Assembly (NCBI GenBank): GCA_013215385.1
Contig: JABSOY010000001.1
Span: 124,001-188,000 of the forward strand
Direction: 5' to 3'
Length of the DNA: 64,000 bases
DNA from: Colwellia sp.
Lineage (GTDB): Bacteria; Pseudomonadota; Gammaproteobacteria; Enterobacterales; Alteromonadaceae
The notes under the pieces were generated by a model. It saw nothing but the letters and a program-made list of their open reading frames with translations. It did not search any database and was not told the DNA's origin. Positions within the stretch are counted from its first letter, which is position 1. Every line of letters starts with the position of its first letter. Both the position numbers and the translations under genes were made by a program. This document shows positions 37,605-47,861 of this stretch, in pieces.

Positions 37605-39476
37605 TTAAATATCTTCAGGCTTTCCTAAATAAAAACCTTGGCAACCATCAATAAATAATCGTTCTAAAGTGAATTTTTCTTCCTGACTTTCAACGCTTTC
37701 AGCGAGTACGGTAATACTTAATCTATGGGCTAAATCGACCATTAATCGAATAAAATACTGATTGTTTTTATCTTCATCGATATCACGAGTATAAGTACTG
37801 TCCATTTTGATAAAGTCAGGTTTCAAATCACGGAAAAATTTAAACGAGGTCAAACCAACACCAAAACGCTCTACGGTAATACGAGAGCCTACTCGGTGGA
37901 TCATGTCGATAAAACGGCGACTAGTTTTAATATTTTGCTGTAAACCATATTCGGTAATTTCAAAAATAATTTTTGAAGCTATGGTTGGCTCTTTTAATAA
38001 GCGACGTTCCAGCCAAATAAGAAAATGCTCGTCATGAATACTTCGAGCACTAATATTGATACCAAAGAAATGCTCGTGAAGGTTTTTTTCTTTGATTTCA
38101 CTAAATACTTTTTCGATGATCATTTTGTCAACGGCTACAATTTTATCAAGCTTTTCGGCCATGGCGATAAAAGAAGCCGTAGGTAACATTTCATCATGCG
38201 AGTTTAAGAAACGCGCTAGAATTTCACCATAAACTTTATTATTGCGACTATTTGGTTTTATATGTTGTACTAATAATTTTACCCGCTGGTTCTGTAATAC
38301 ATTATCAATTTCTTGGCGCCAATTTTGATTACCATACCCCGCGCTAGCATTATGTAGAATATCGGTATCGGTTTGTGAAAACCATGAATTCATTTGCTGT
38401 GTTTGTGCGACACTAATTCCGGTATCAGCTAGAGCGAGTAATTCACCAAGCGGCTTATCTTTAGTAAAATATACTAGCCCTGTATACCCGACAGAGTCTA
38501 AATCAGATGCGTGTTGGTATTCATTAAATCGACTGGTAATTTCTTTTGCGACATTTTCAGATTCTTTTAAAGTAATATTCGGTAATAGAATAGCAAAGTC
38601 AGAACTATTTAAACGGTAAACATTCGCACCTCTATAAGGTTCAATAACAGATTTAATGATTTTAGCAACTTGGCAAATATATCTATCGCCTTCGTTGTAA
38701 CCATGAATTTGATTAATAGTTTGTAGTTCTGAGCAACGTGTTATCGCTAGCACACCGAACTCTATCTGATTACTATCGTTTGCAAAAAGTTGCACAAAGC
38801 GATTACGATTCTCTAGCTGAGTTAAAGGATCAATATAAGCCTGTTTTTCGAGGACAGATGCATCATTGAGGTGAGTTGAGAGAATGTCTTTCATTTTTAT
38901 TAAACCAGAGGTTAACTCCGGAATATCAATGATTTCATTACTTGGTCGAAGTTCCTCAGCAGATATTACTTGTGCAATACCATGCTTGATTTGTTTATTT
39001 ACCACGAAAATGAGTCGTTTAGTATGTCGGACACTCAAAGAGCAAGCGATAAAAATAATTGCAATGCTAGAAATAAGTGATACTAGGATAATTTTAATGA
39101 TTAAATCTTCTGCATGTGTACTGCTAACAATAAAATTAACGTTCAGTCCTTTGTCCGTTGTAAATGCGCTTGCGGGTGGAGCAATAAGACCACTAATAAA
39201 ATTCTCTGTATTTGCATGATGTTTAAAGTAAGTTTTAGTCGAATCTTTTACCGTCAGAGAGTCAAAATTAGTTAAGTTAATAATATTGGGAAACTTTATT
39301 TGGAAGTTTTTTTCTTTATGTAATAAATCGATACTAGCAGACAGAGAAGGTTGTATTTGAATTTGCGTAGTAGATAGAGCCTTAGAGAAGAAAGTAAGCA
39401 TCATGGCAGCAATGAGCGTATTAAATAATATGCCTAAAATTGTATTGCGCATTAATAATTGAGAATAGCTGTACAT
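37605..39476 (-). CDS. Degenerate GGDEF-EAL membrane protein, CsrD/MshH-like
   Basis: A 623-residue membrane protein: helices at about 11-30 and 127-147 enclose a periplasmic sensor region, followed by GGDEF and EAL domains. Both catalytic motifs are lost. The GGDEF site reads LNSSDF (289-294), the EAL signature reads GEIL (417-420), and the usual DDFG loop is ERFG (536-539). It should therefore neither make nor cleave cyclic-di-GMP. E. coli CsrD has HRSDF and ELM at these places and the same surroundings (compare VYRLNSSDFAILLPNITLKESE), so this is probably a CsrD/MshH homologue that helps RNase E degrade Csr sRNAs. It stands alone before the rimP operon, facing away. Confidence 0.78.
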   Translation of the reverse strand: MYSYSQLLMRNTILGILFNTLIAAMMLTFFSKALSTTQIQIQPSLSASIDLLHKEKNFQIKFPNIINLTNFDSLTVKDSTKTYFKHHANTENFISGLIAPPASAFTTDKGLNVNFIVSSTHAEDLIIKIILVSLISSIAIIFIACSLSVRHTKRLIFVVNKQIKHGIAQVISAEELRPSNEIIDIPELTSGLIKMKDILSTHLNDASVLEKQAYIDPLTQLENRNRFVQLFANDSNQIEFGVLAITRCSELQTINQIHGYNEGDRYICQVAKIIKSVIEPYRGANVYRLNSSDFAILLPNITLKESENVAKEITSRFNEYQHASDLDSVGYTGLVYFTKDKPLGELLALADTGISVAQTQQMNSWFSQTDTDILHNASAGYGNQNWRQEIDNVLQNQRVKLLVQHIKPNSRNNKVYGEILARFLNSHDEMLPTASFIAMAEKLDKIVAVDKMIIEKVFSEIKEKNLHEHFFGINISARSIHDEHFLIWLERRLLKEPTIASKIIFEITEYGLQQNIKTSRRFIDMIHRVGSRITVERFGVGLTSFKFFRDLKPDFIKMDSTYTRDIDEDKNNQYFIRLMVDLAHRLSITVLAESVESQEEKFTLERLFIDGCQGFYLGKPEDI

Positions 39477-39627
39477 ATATAGTAGTTTACTATGAAAGAT
39501 TGGCTTTCTTAATTTATAGCACCATTACTTATAATTTACTAACTAACTGTTATGTAGACTGATATTTAATATGGTGAGAAAGATAACTCTGAGAGGCAGC
39601 TTTTATTGCTGATCCTGTGAAATAGGC

Positions 39628-39656
39628 TTGCGATTACACTGAACTCCCTATATAAT
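39628..39656 (+). promoter_or_regulatory. Strong sigma-70 promoter of the rimP leader
   Basis: TTGCGA (39628-39633), a 17-bp spacer and a perfect TATAAT (39651-39656). Transcription should start near 39663. The nearest downstream elements are a 17-bp hairpin and two terminators, then rimP about 290 bp away. Confidence 0.75.
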
Positions 39657-39689
39657 TCTGCCAGCTTAAATATAGCAATATTTCACTGA

Positions 39690-39734
39690 AATTTATTTTC
39701 TTATCTCGCTTTAAGTAAGATAAGAAAATAAATT
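39690..39734 (+). other. 17-bp perfect stem-loop in the rimP leader
   Basis: AATTTATTTTCTTATCT (39690-39706) pairs perfectly with 39718-39734 across an 11-nt loop. It lies within the predicted leader transcript and has no T-run, so it is not a terminator. A processing site or the body of a small RNA are options. Confidence 0.6.
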
Positions 39735-39809
39735 ATATATTGTTGTATCGATTTGACGGCTTATTTTATAAGTCACTAGGTTAAATCAACATCGTGGGTT
39801 CAGTGTAAT

Positions 39810-39834
39810 AAGCCCCGCGGAATGGGGCTTTTTT
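39810..39834 (+). terminator. First leader terminator before rimP
   Basis: GCCCC-GCGGAAT-GGGGC followed by six T. Together with the second terminator it resembles the tandem attenuators that lie between the leader and rimP in E. coli, where NusA feeds back on its own operon. Confidence 0.85.
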
Positions 39835-39875
39835 GTATCTAACGGTTTATTTTAGATGCAAAAAACAGAAAGTAT

Positions 39876-39896
39876 TGGGCTATAAGCCCTTTTTTT
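39876..39896 (+). terminator. Second leader terminator before rimP
   Basis: GGGC-TATAA-GCCC followed by a run of T. Both terminators are followed by GTATCT, a hint that the two arose by tandem duplication. Read-through of both is needed to express rimP-nusA from the promoter at 39628. Confidence 0.75.
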
Positions 39897-39949
39897 GTAT
39901 CTGAATGCCGTATATAGATGAAGAGAGTAGTTTTTTTTGGAGAAAATGA

Positions 39950-40414
39950 TTGGCTAAGTTTGAACATAAATTAACAGAAATGTTACGTCCTGCCGTTGAA
40001 GAAGTTGGCAAGGAATTATTAGGTATAGAATATATTAGCGCAGGCAATAATTCAGTATTACGCATATTTATCGACCATGAAAATGGCATTGATGTTGATG
40101 ACTGCGCTGAAGTCAGCCGTCAGGTAGGAGCTATTCTTGATGTTGAAGATCCTATCAGCAGCGAATTTAATTTAGAAGTTTCATCACCAGGTTTAGACCG
40201 ACCATTATTTGATAAATCGCATTATGAAGCCGTCATTGGTGAAACAATTGAAGTGAAATTATCAATCCCATTCAATGGCCGACGTAAATTTAAAGGTAAC
40301 TTAGTTGCCATAGAGAACGATACATTAATTGTTACGGTTGATGGTGAAGACTACCAACTAGTGCTTGGTAATATTGTTAAAGCACACTTGGTCTATAACC
40401 ATAAAAAAAAGTAA
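39950..40414 (+). CDS. rimP: Ribosome maturation factor RimP
   Basis: Needed for maturation of the 30S subunit. The 154 residues match the family: LRPAVEEVGKELLGIEYISAG, LRIFIDHENGIDVDDCAEVSRQV, and LEVSSPGLDRPLF. The start is a TTG at 39950 preceded by GGAGAA. An ATG four bases earlier (39946) reads only Met-Ile-Gly before a stop and so overlaps the real start, which may lower initiation. First gene of the rimP-nusA-infB-rbfA-truB operon. Confidence 0.95.
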   Translation: MAKFEHKLTEMLRPAVEEVGKELLGIEYISAGNNSVLRIFIDHENGIDVDDCAEVSRQVGAILDVEDPISSEFNLEVSSPGLDRPLFDKSHYEAVIGETIEVKLSIPFNGRRKFKGNLVAIENDTLIVTVDGEDYQLVLGNIVKAHLVYNHKKK

Positions 40415-40516
40415 CGGTAATAAAAAAATAGCAGTGAAAGTATACGTAGTTGTTCAGGGTTTATTGTGTAAGCACAAACTGGACTGTTCAGAGAATTGAT
40501 TAAAAGGCTAAGTAGC

Positions 40517-42010
40517 ATGAGTAAGGAAATATTACTGGTTGTAGATGCCGTATCTAACGAAAAAGCATTACCACGAGAAAGCATTTTTGAAGCAATGGAA
40601 ACCGCTTTAGAAACAGCAACAAAGAAAAAATATGAAGGCGATATAATTGTACGTGTTGCAATCGACCGTTCGAATGGTGAGTTTGATACTTTCCGTCGTT
40701 GGTTGGTTGTTGCCGATGATGCTGTAGCAGAAAACCCATTTGCTGAAATGACTTTATCAGCAGCACAATACGATAACGCAGAATTACAGCTTGGCGATTA
40801 CATTGAAGATGAAATTGAATCAGTGACATTTGATCGCGTAACTACGCAAACAGCTAAACAAGTTATTGTCCAAAAAATTCGTGAAGCTGAACGAGCGCTT
40901 ATCGTTGAAGCATATCAAGAACAAATAGGTGAACTTGTTACCGGTGTAGTTAAAAAAGCTAGCCGTGACAGTATCATTATTGACTTAGGTAATAATGCTG
41001 AAGCGGTTATTTACCGTGATGACATGTTACCTCGCGAAACATTTCGTCCTGGAGATCGTGTTCGTGGTTTGTTATACGAAATAAAAGCAGAAACTCGTGG
41101 CGCACAATTATTGGTGACTCGTTCCAAACCTGAGATGCTGATTGAACTTTTCCGTGTTGAAGTACCGGAAATTGGCGAGGAAATGCTAGAAATAAAAGAT
41201 GCTGCTCGCGATCCTGGTTCACGTGCAAAAATTTCAGTTAAGTCCAATGACAAACGTATCGATCCTATTGGTGCATGTGTCGGCATGCGTGGTTCACGTG
41301 TTCAGGCTGTTTCAACTGAGCTTGGTGGAGAACGTGTAGATATCGTTTTATACGATGACAACCCTGCACAATACGTAATCAACGCAATGGCACCTGCTGA
41401 AGTCGCATCAATTATTGTTGATGAAGACAAAGGCACAATGGACATCGCCGTTGAAGAAGGTAATTTAGCTATGGCTATTGGTCGTAGTGGTCAAAATATC
41501 CGTTTAGCGAGCCAATTAACGGGCTGGGAATTAAACGTGATGACCGTTAGCGACATGAACGAGAAACATCAAGCTGAAAACGATAAAATCATTTCATTAT
41601 TTACTGAACACCTAGATATAGATGATGACTTTGCTAATTTATTAGCGGAAGAAGGTTTTGCTACGTTAGAAGAAATTGCCTACGTACCAGCTGCTGAAAT
41701 GTTAGAAATTGATGGTATGGACGAAGACATTGTTGAAGCACTTCGTGAACGTGCAAAAGAAGCTTTAACAACACTAGCGTTAGCAAGTGAAGAGTCGCTT
41801 GGAAATGTAGAACCAGCAGCTGATTTATTAGCATTAGATGGTTTAGAGCGTCACTTAGCATTTGTTTTAGCAAGTCGTGGTGTTATTACGCTGGAAGACT
41901 TAGCTGAACAAGGCGTTGATGAAATCGCCGATATTGAAGAATTAGATGAAACCAAAGCGGGCGAGTTAATTATGGCTGCGCGTAATATTTGTTGGTTTAA
42001 CGAAGAATAA
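40517..42010 (+). CDS. nusA: Transcription termination/antitermination factor NusA
   Basis: Binds RNA polymerase and controls pausing, termination and antitermination. The 497 residues contain the N-terminal polymerase-binding domain ([25 protein letters not shown]), the S1 domain, two KH domains ([19 protein letters not shown] and [19 protein letters not shown]), and two C-terminal acidic helical repeats. I chose ATG 40517, which gives the usual NusA start, over a TTG at 40496 that would add seven residues. NusA probably represses its own operon through the leader terminators upstream. Confidence 0.97.
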   Translation: MSKEILLVVDAVSNEKALPRESIFEAMETALETATKKKYEGDIIVRVAIDRSNGEFDTFRRWLVVADDAVAENPFAEMTLSAAQYDNAELQLGDYIEDEIESVTFDRVTTQTAKQVIVQKIREAERALIVEAYQEQIGELVTGVVKKASRDSIIIDLGNNAEAVIYRDDMLPRETFRPGDRVRGLLYEIKAETRGAQLLVTRSKPEMLIELFRVEVPEIGEEMLEIKDAARDPGSRAKISVKSNDKRIDPIGACVGMRGSRVQAVSTELGGERVDIVLYDDNPAQYVINAMAPAEVASIIVDEDKGTMDIAVEEGNLAMAIGRSGQNIRLASQLTGWELNVMTVSDMNEKHQAENDKIISLFTEHLDIDDDFANLLAEEGFATLEEIAYVPAAEMLEIDGMDEDIVEALRERAKEALTTLALASEESLGNVEPAADLLALDGLERHLAFVLASRGVITLEDLAEQGVDEIADIEELDETKAGELIMAARNICWFNEE

Positions 42011-42030
42011 TCCCCGGGAGAAAATAGTAG

Positions 42031-44700
42031 ATGTCAAACACAACTGTAGCAGAACTTGCTCAAGAAATTGGTACACCGGTGGATCGCTTAGTTAGCCAAC
42101 TGGCTGACTCTGGCGTAAATAAATCGGCAACTGACTCTGTATCACAAGATGAAAAAGAATCTTTGTTAGAATACTTGAAAAAGCAACATGGTGACGATTC
42201 AACAGCGACACCGAAAAAAATGACGCTTAATCGTAAATCTAAATCAACATTAACGATGGGACATGGCAGTAAAGCAAAGTCAATTAATGTTGAAGTACGC
42301 AAAAAGCGCACTTATGTTAAACGTAGTGAAGTTGAAGAGCAGCAACAAGCAGAAGCTGAAGCAAAACTAGCCGCAGAAGCTGAACTAGCTGCTAAAGCGT
42401 CTGCCGATGCAAAAGCTATCGCCGATGCTAAAGAAGCTGAAAATGCTAAAGCTGTAGCATCAGCAAAAGCTGAAGTTGAAGCAGAACGTAAAGTTCAAGC
42501 AAAAGCTGAAGCTGAAACAAAAGCTAAACAAGCCGCTGTCACTAAAGCTAAAAATGCGGAAGAAGCTCCTGTAAAAGTTGCAGAAACCGAAGAAGCTAAA
42601 AAACTCCGTCTTGCTCAAGATGCGGAAGTAAAAGCTAAACTAGAAGAAGAAGCTAAAGAAGCAACAGCTGCTGCTAAGAAACTAGCAGAAGAAAATGAAG
42701 CTCGCTGGAAAGAACAAGAAGCTGAACGAAAAGCTAAAGAGAAGGAAGTTGTCCATTTAACTTCTTCGAAATATGCTCAAGAAGCTGAAGATAAAAGTGA
42801 CTCTGCTGATGAAAGTGGTCGTCGCCGTAAGAAGAAAAAATCACCTGACCGTAATGCTCGTGGCCGAAATAATGGCCGTGGTAAAGGAAAAACTTTATCA
42901 TCACCAGAAAGCCTAAAGCATGGTTTTACTAAACCTGTTGAAACTAAATTACAAGATATTCGTATCGGTGAAACGATCTCAGTTGCAGAACTTGCTAACA
43001 AAATGGCTAAGAAAGGTGCTGAAGTTGTTAAAGTTATGTTTAAGCTGGGCGCAATGGCAACTATTAACCAAGTCATTGACCAAGAAACAGCCGCTTTAGT
43101 TGCTGAAGAAATGGGCTTCGATGTTATTTTAGTGAAAGAAAATGCCCTTGAAGAAGCGATACTTGCCGATCGTGATCATACGGGTGATGCTATTACTCGT
43201 GCGCCTGTTGTTACGATTATGGGCCATGTTGATCACGGTAAAACATCATTACTTGATTACATTCGTGAAGCAAAAGTTGCCGACGGTGAAGCCGGTGGTA
43301 TTACCCAGCATATCGGTGCTTATCACGTAGAAACAGGTCATGGCATGATCACTTTCTTAGATACTCCAGGCCATGCTGCATTTACTGCAATGCGTGCGCG
43401 TGGTGCTAAAGCAACCGATATAATTATCATTGTTGTTGCTGCAGATGATGGTGTAATGCCACAGACTATTGAAGCAATTCAACATGCTAAAGCATCTAAT
43501 GCACCAATTATCATCGCCGTAAACAAAATGGATAAAGAAGGTGCGGATCCTGATCGCGTTAAGAGTGAGTTATCTCAACACGACGTTTTATCTGAAGAGT
43601 GGGGCGGCGAAGTTCAATTTTGTCACGTTTCTGCTAAGACAGGTTTAGGTATTGATGACCTATTAGATGCGATATTATTACAATCTGAAGTACTAGAACT
43701 TACCGCTGTTGTTGATAAAATGGCTAATGGTGTTGTTATTGAGTCTAAGCTTGATAAAGGCCGTGGACCAGTAGCAACTGTTCTTGTGCAAGAAGGTACC
43801 TTGAAGCAAGGTGATATTGTACTTTGTGGCTTGGAATATGGCCGTGTTCGTGCAATGCGTGATGAGAATGGTAAAACTATTCAATCTGCAGGTCCTTCAA
43901 TTCCTGTTGAGATTATCGGTTTAAGTGGCGTGCCAATATCGGGTGATGAAGCAACCGTCGTTAAAGATGAGAAAAAAGCGCGAGAAGTTGCTTTATTCCG
44001 TCAAGGTAAATTCCGCGATATTAAATTGGCCCGTCAGCAAAAGTCTAAACTTGAAAATATGTTTGCTGCTATGGCTGAAGGTGAAGTTTCTGAAGTTAAT
44101 GTTGTACTTAAGTCTGACGTACAAGGTTCTCTAGAAGCGATAACTGATTCCTTATTAAAACTTTCGACTGATGAAGTTAAAGTGAAAATAATTGGTTCAG
44201 GTGTTGGTGCAATTACTGAAACTGACGCAACTTTAGCCGCAGCTTCAAATGCTATTATGGTTGGCTTTAATGTTCGTGCTGATGCCACTGCCCGTAAAGT
44301 CATTGAATCTGAGAAGATTGATTTACGTTACTACAGTGTTATTTACGCATTAATTGATGAAGTTAAACAAGCGATGAGCGGTATGCTTGCACCAGAATTT
44401 AGACAAGAAATTATTGGTCTAGCGCAAGTCCGTGACGTATTTAAGTCACCTAAGATTGGTGCAATTGCTGGTTGTATGGTAACTGAAGGTGTTATTAAGC
44501 GTAGCGCACCAATTCGTGTCTTACGTGAAAATGTCGTTATATACGAAGGTGAACTTGAGTCTCTTCGTCGCTTTAAAGACGATGTACAAGAAGTTCGTAA
44601 CGGTATTGAATGTGGTATCGGTGTTAAGAACTACAATGATGTACGTGTTGGCGATCAAATCGAAGTATTCGAAACAGTAGAAATTAAGCGTACACTGTAA
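42031..44700 (+). CDS. infB: Translation initiation factor IF-2
   Basis: The GTPase that brings initiator tRNA to the ribosome. The 889 residues comprise an N-terminal IF2N domain, a long Ala/Lys/Glu-rich coiled region (about 95-245), a second IF2N-like domain, the G domain with GHVDHGKT (398-405), DTPGH and NKMD, and C-terminal domains ending in [17 protein letters not shown]. An internal start for the shorter IF2 form, as in E. coli, is possible but not evident here. Confidence 0.97.
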   Translation: MSNTTVAELAQEIGTPVDRLVSQLADSGVNKSATDSVSQDEKESLLEYLKKQHGDDSTATPKKMTLNRKSKSTLTMGHGSKAKSINVEVRKKRTYVKRSEVEEQQQAEAEAKLAAEAELAAKASADAKAIADAKEAENAKAVASAKAEVEAERKVQAKAEAETKAKQAAVTKAKNAEEAPVKVAETEEAKKLRLAQDAEVKAKLEEEAKEATAAAKKLAEENEARWKEQEAERKAKEKEVVHLTSSKYAQEAEDKSDSADESGRRRKKKKSPDRNARGRNNGRGKGKTLSSPESLKHGFTKPVETKLQDIRIGETISVAELANKMAKKGAEVVKVMFKLGAMATINQVIDQETAALVAEEMGFDVILVKENALEEAILADRDHTGDAITRAPVVTIMGHVDHGKTSLLDYIREAKVADGEAGGITQHIGAYHVETGHGMITFLDTPGHAAFTAMRARGAKATDIIIIVVAADDGVMPQTIEAIQHAKASNAPIIIAVNKMDKEGADPDRVKSELSQHDVLSEEWGGEVQFCHVSAKTGLGIDDLLDAILLQSEVLELTAVVDKMANGVVIESKLDKGRGPVATVLVQEGTLKQGDIVLCGLEYGRVRAMRDENGKTIQSAGPSIPVEIIGLSGVPISGDEATVVKDEKKAREVALFRQGKFRDIKLARQQKSKLENMFAAMAEGEVSEVNVVLKSDVQGSLEAITDSLLKLSTDEVKVKIIGSGVGAITETDATLAAASNAIMVGFNVRADATARKVIESEKIDLRYYSVIYALIDEVKQAMSGMLAPEFRQEIIGLAQVRDVFKSPKIGAIAGCMVTEGVIKRSAPIRVLRENVVIYEGELESLRRFKDDVQEVRNGIECGIGVKNYNDVRVGDQIEVFETVEIKRTL

Positions 44701-44791
44701 CTTGAGATTATTGCTAATTACTTCAGCATCTATGTTGAAGTCAATTAGCTTTAAGATAAGACAACAGGTACTTACTGTGTGTTAAAATACT

Positions 44792-44815
44792 AAATGGGGG
44801 CTTAGCCTCCATTTT
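44792..44815 (+). terminator. Hairpin between infB and rbfA
   Basis: AATGGGGGC-TTA-GCCTCCATT, with one G-U pair, followed by TTTATTT. It could act as a weak internal terminator or attenuator in the 176-bp gap between two genes normally co-transcribed. Confidence 0.55.
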
Positions 44816-44876
44816 TATTTATATAAAGAAGGCGGTAGAGCATATTTGCTGTGCCGTTTTATTAGGAGAGTTTCCT

Positions 44877-45311
44877 ATGGCAAGAGAATTTGCCCGTACC
44901 GACCGTGTCGGACAAGAAATACAAAAAGAAATCGCAATTATTTTAATGCGAGAAGTAAAAGATCCCCGTTTAGTGATGACAACAGTTTCGGCTGTTGAGC
45001 TAACACGAGATTTAGCTTACGCAAAAATATTTGTTACTTTCTTTAGTAATGAAGCATCAGAAATAAAAAGTTCAATTGAAGTATTAAATGAAGCTGCAGG
45101 ATTTATTCGTTCATTATTAGCTAAAAAATTACGTGCACGCATAATGCCGCACTTGCGTTTTGTTTATGACAGCTCCATGTCTGAAGGGGTTCGCATGAGC
45201 TCATTAGTTGATAAAGCCGTTGCAAGCGATAAGCATATAGCAAAGAGTTCAGAACGAGGCGCTACGTCGTCTGATGAAGCTTCTGACGTAAATAACGAAG
45301 AAAACTCATAG
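44877..45311 (+). CDS. rbfA: Ribosome-binding factor A
   Basis: A 30S maturation factor that binds 16S rRNA. The 144 residues start [30 protein letters not shown] and contain the KH-like fold segment [20 protein letters not shown]. The acidic C-terminal tail is typical of the family. The ribosome-binding site is TAGGAG. truB follows after 12 bp. Confidence 0.95.
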   Translation: MAREFARTDRVGQEIQKEIAIILMREVKDPRLVMTTVSAVELTRDLAYAKIFVTFFSNEASEIKSSIEVLNEAAGFIRSLLAKKLRARIMPHLRFVYDSSMSEGVRMSSLVDKAVASDKHIAKSSERGATSSDEASDVNNEENS

Positions 45312-45323
45312 GGTAGCGAGTTA

Positions 45324-46286
45324 ATGGCTAAACGAAGAAAAGGTCGCCCTGTCAATGGGGTGATCTTACTAGACAAACCTTATGACATGTCATCAAACAG
45401 TGCCTTGCAAAAAGTAAAGCGTATTTTCTTTGCACAGAAAGCGGGACATACTGGCGCATTAGATCCACTTGCTACAGGCATGTTACCGATTTGTTTAGGT
45501 GAAGGAACTAAGTTCTCTCAGTTTTTGCTTGATACCGATAAAACTTATCAAGTAACAGCGAAATTGGGTGTAAGAACAACAACCAGTGATGCTGACGGTG
45601 AAGTGGTATCAGAAAAACCTGTTGATGTTTCAGATGCTCAGTTAGCGAGCGCACTTGATACCTTTCGTGGTACAACCCAACAAGTACCGTCAATGTATTC
45701 TGCACTTAAACACAACGGGCAACCTTTATATAAGTATGCCCGTGAAGGTATTGAAGTACCGCGAGAATCAAGAGATATCACAGTATTTCGATTAGACTTG
45801 TTACGCTTTGAAGGTGATGAAGTCGATTTAGATATTCATGTATCGAAAGGCACATATATTCGTACTATTGTTGATGACCTAGGCGAGTTACTTGGCTGTG
45901 GTGCCCATGTTGCTAATTTACGTCGTAGCGCAGTGGGTAATTATCCAACTGATAAAATGGTGACACTTGAACAATTAGCAGCTTTAGTTGAACAGGCGAA
46001 TGAACAAGAAGTATCGCCATCAGCATTACTCGATCCGTTATTATTACCTATGACAACAGCTTGTGATGGAATTCCTGCCATTTTTATTGATGATATGTCA
46101 GCAAACTTCTTACGACACGGTAATCCGGTGCAGGTATCAAAAGCGCCAAGTGATGGTTTAGTACAGGTTTTTATTGGCGAAAATATCGAAGAAGGTGAAT
46201 TCATTGGCATTGGTCATATTGACGATGATGGCCTTGTTGCTCCAAAACGAATTGTTGTATTAGAAGAAGTCTTAAAAACCTTGTAA
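45324..46286 (+). CDS. truB: tRNA pseudouridine(55) synthase
   Basis: Makes pseudouridine 55 in the T-loop of tRNAs. The 320 residues show the start [23 protein letters not shown], the catalytic Asp47 in [14 protein letters not shown], and [19 protein letters not shown]. The C-terminal PUA-like domain is present. It is in the usual place between rbfA and rpsO. Confidence 0.96.
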   Translation: MAKRRKGRPVNGVILLDKPYDMSSNSALQKVKRIFFAQKAGHTGALDPLATGMLPICLGEGTKFSQFLLDTDKTYQVTAKLGVRTTTSDADGEVVSEKPVDVSDAQLASALDTFRGTTQQVPSMYSALKHNGQPLYKYAREGIEVPRESRDITVFRLDLLRFEGDEVDLDIHVSKGTYIRTIVDDLGELLGCGAHVANLRRSAVGNYPTDKMVTLEQLAALVEQANEQEVSPSALLDPLLLPMTTACDGIPAIFIDDMSANFLRHGNPVQVSKAPSDGLVQVFIGENIEEGEFIGIGHIDDDGLVAPKRIVVLEEVLKTL

Positions 46287-46474
46287 TTGGTATTGAATAT
46301 ATGTGCTTCATTAAAGTTTATATCTTGTAGATGAGTTATCAATACGATTTATTTATGGCTGTTAATTAACTAACTATAGCCGTAGATATTAGTTGCAATC
46401 TAGGCTGATACTGATAGTATACGCGCTCTTTTGTTACCTTAGCTGAATTAGTGTTTGGCAAGGTACGAATTTCA

Positions 46475-46489
46475 AGTGCTTTTAGCACT
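46475..46489 (+). promoter_or_regulatory. Hairpin in the rpsO leader, possible S15 autoregulation site
   Basis: AGTGC-TTTTA-GCACT lies 21 bp upstream of the rpsO start codon. S15 represses its own translation through a leader structure in E. coli and other bacteria; this hairpin is in the right place, but the sequence alone does not prove it. The rest of the 224-bp truB-rpsO gap shows no gene. Confidence 0.4.
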
Positions 46490-46510
46490 CATACACACTA
46501 AGGATTATTT

Positions 46511-46780
46511 ATGTCTTTAAATGCTACTGAAAAAGCTGCAATCGTTGCAGAATATGCTCAAAAAGAAGGTGATACTGGTTCTCCAGAAGTTCAAGTTGCT
46601 TTGTTAACAACACAAATCAACCACTTACAAGGTCACTTTAAAGAGCACATCCATGATCACCATTCACGTCGTGGTTTGTTACGTATGGTTGCACAACGTC
46701 GTAAGTTACTTGATTACTTAAAAGGCAGAAACGTTGAACGTTACACTGTTTTACTTGGTAAATTATCTCTACGTCGTTAA
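46511..46780 (+). CDS. rpsO: 30S ribosomal protein S15
   Basis: The 89-residue protein has the standard length and sequence: [33 protein letters not shown], then [26 protein letters not shown]. It binds 16S rRNA in the platform of the small subunit. The ribosome-binding site is AAGGA. Confidence 0.98.
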   Translation: MSLNATEKAAIVAEYAQKEGDTGSPEVQVALLTTQINHLQGHFKEHIHDHHSRRGLLRMVAQRRKLLDYLKGRNVERYTVLLGKLSLRR

Positions 46781-46800
46781 GACAAGCTTAAAAATTATAT

Positions 46801-46830
46801 AAAAAGGAACCTAAAGGTTCCTTTTTTTTT
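46801..46830 (+). terminator. Terminator after rpsO
   Basis: AAAGGAACC-TAAA-GGTTCCTTT followed by a long T-run. It separates rpsO from the methyltransferase-like gene and pnp. Confidence 0.9.
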
Positions 46831-46921
46831 GCTTGAAAAAAGATAATATGATGATCAAATCAGCATGGTATTGATCACCTAGATACTAGTTAGGTATCTT
46901 ATTAAACTTAGAGAATACTTT

Positions 46922-47698
46922 GTGACCCGAGCCATTTTAAACGCAAATATTGGAAAATCTTTATATCGAACTGAGCTTAGTGGTGAGTTATTAGAGGTAC
47001 GGGAACAAGATACTTATCGTTGGTTTCATTACGGAGGGGATGTTGTTCAAGCGGCTATTGATACGTCAAATCGTGAAAATATATTGTTACCTGTTCCCCA
47101 ATCAATGTTGCTTTTCTTATTGTGGCAGAAAACATCTTTACAGGTGCTAAATTTAGGGATGGGGGCTGGGACAATAGAAAACGCCCTAGCTAAATTACCT
47201 AATATTGAACTAACATCGGTTGAGGAAAAATTAGAAATTATTGAAATGGCAAAACAATACTTTTTATCACCAACACAAAATAATATTATCCATCAAAATG
47301 CAGAAGAGTTTCTGCAATCTACGACTGAAACGTATGATGTAATCTTATGCGATATTTTTTTTCAACAGCGAAGCCCAAAGTGTCTTTATAAAGAAGATTT
47401 TTATCAGAATTTACTGGGAAAAGTGAATAGTTCAGGAAGTGTATTTATAAATTTATTTCCTGAAAATAAAGAAAACTTACTACGTGTACTAACCGCATCT
47501 AGAGCCTTCTTTGATCATGTTACTTTAATTGACTTTGATGATTACCAAAATATTGTTCTGATACTAAGCCAAGTTGCTTTACCAAATAAAGCACAACTTA
47601 TTTCATGGAATAACTTACCTAATAAACTATCTAATATAAGTTTTAAAGAACATATTGATAACATGTATTGTGTGCCGGTAAGAACGATTTATCGATGA
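46922..47698 (+). CDS. Spermidine synthase-like methyltransferase-fold protein
   Basis: This 258-residue protein has the cosubstrate loop VLNLGMGAGTIENAL, an acidic residue after strand 2 (LTSVEEKLEIIEMA), and TYDVILCDIFFQQRSPKCLYKEDFYQNLL, the layout of spermidine synthase-like proteins. The putrescine-binding residues of true SpeE are not recognisable, so the function is unknown. It starts with GTG. Its position is unusual, since rpsO is normally followed directly by pnp. The base composition is more AT-rich than its neighbours by eye. Confidence 0.75.
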   Translation: MTRAILNANIGKSLYRTELSGELLEVREQDTYRWFHYGGDVVQAAIDTSNRENILLPVPQSMLLFLLWQKTSLQVLNLGMGAGTIENALAKLPNIELTSVEEKLEIIEMAKQYFLSPTQNNIIHQNAEEFLQSTTETYDVILCDIFFQQRSPKCLYKEDFYQNLLGKVNSSGSVFINLFPENKENLLRVLTASRAFFDHVTLIDFDDYQNIVLILSQVALPNKAQLISWNNLPNKLSNISFKEHIDNMYCVPVRTIYR

Positions 47699-47861
47699 AT
47701 TAAAATATAGAAACAAGATAAAGGCTTTAATGACTAAAAAACAATCTTCTTTTTGATACTAATGTTATTTTAAAGATATTTTCACCTAGTAAAAACTGCA
47801 CAGCCAAGTATAATATACGTGCAAAATTTAGAACTCATTAAAATTTGTAAAACTAATCAAT

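Noticed and set aside
39660-39810. Possible tRNA gene in the rimP leader
   Set aside because: No T-loop GGTTCRANTCC, acceptor stem pairing or CCA end could be found, although a tRNA would be expected here from E. coli.
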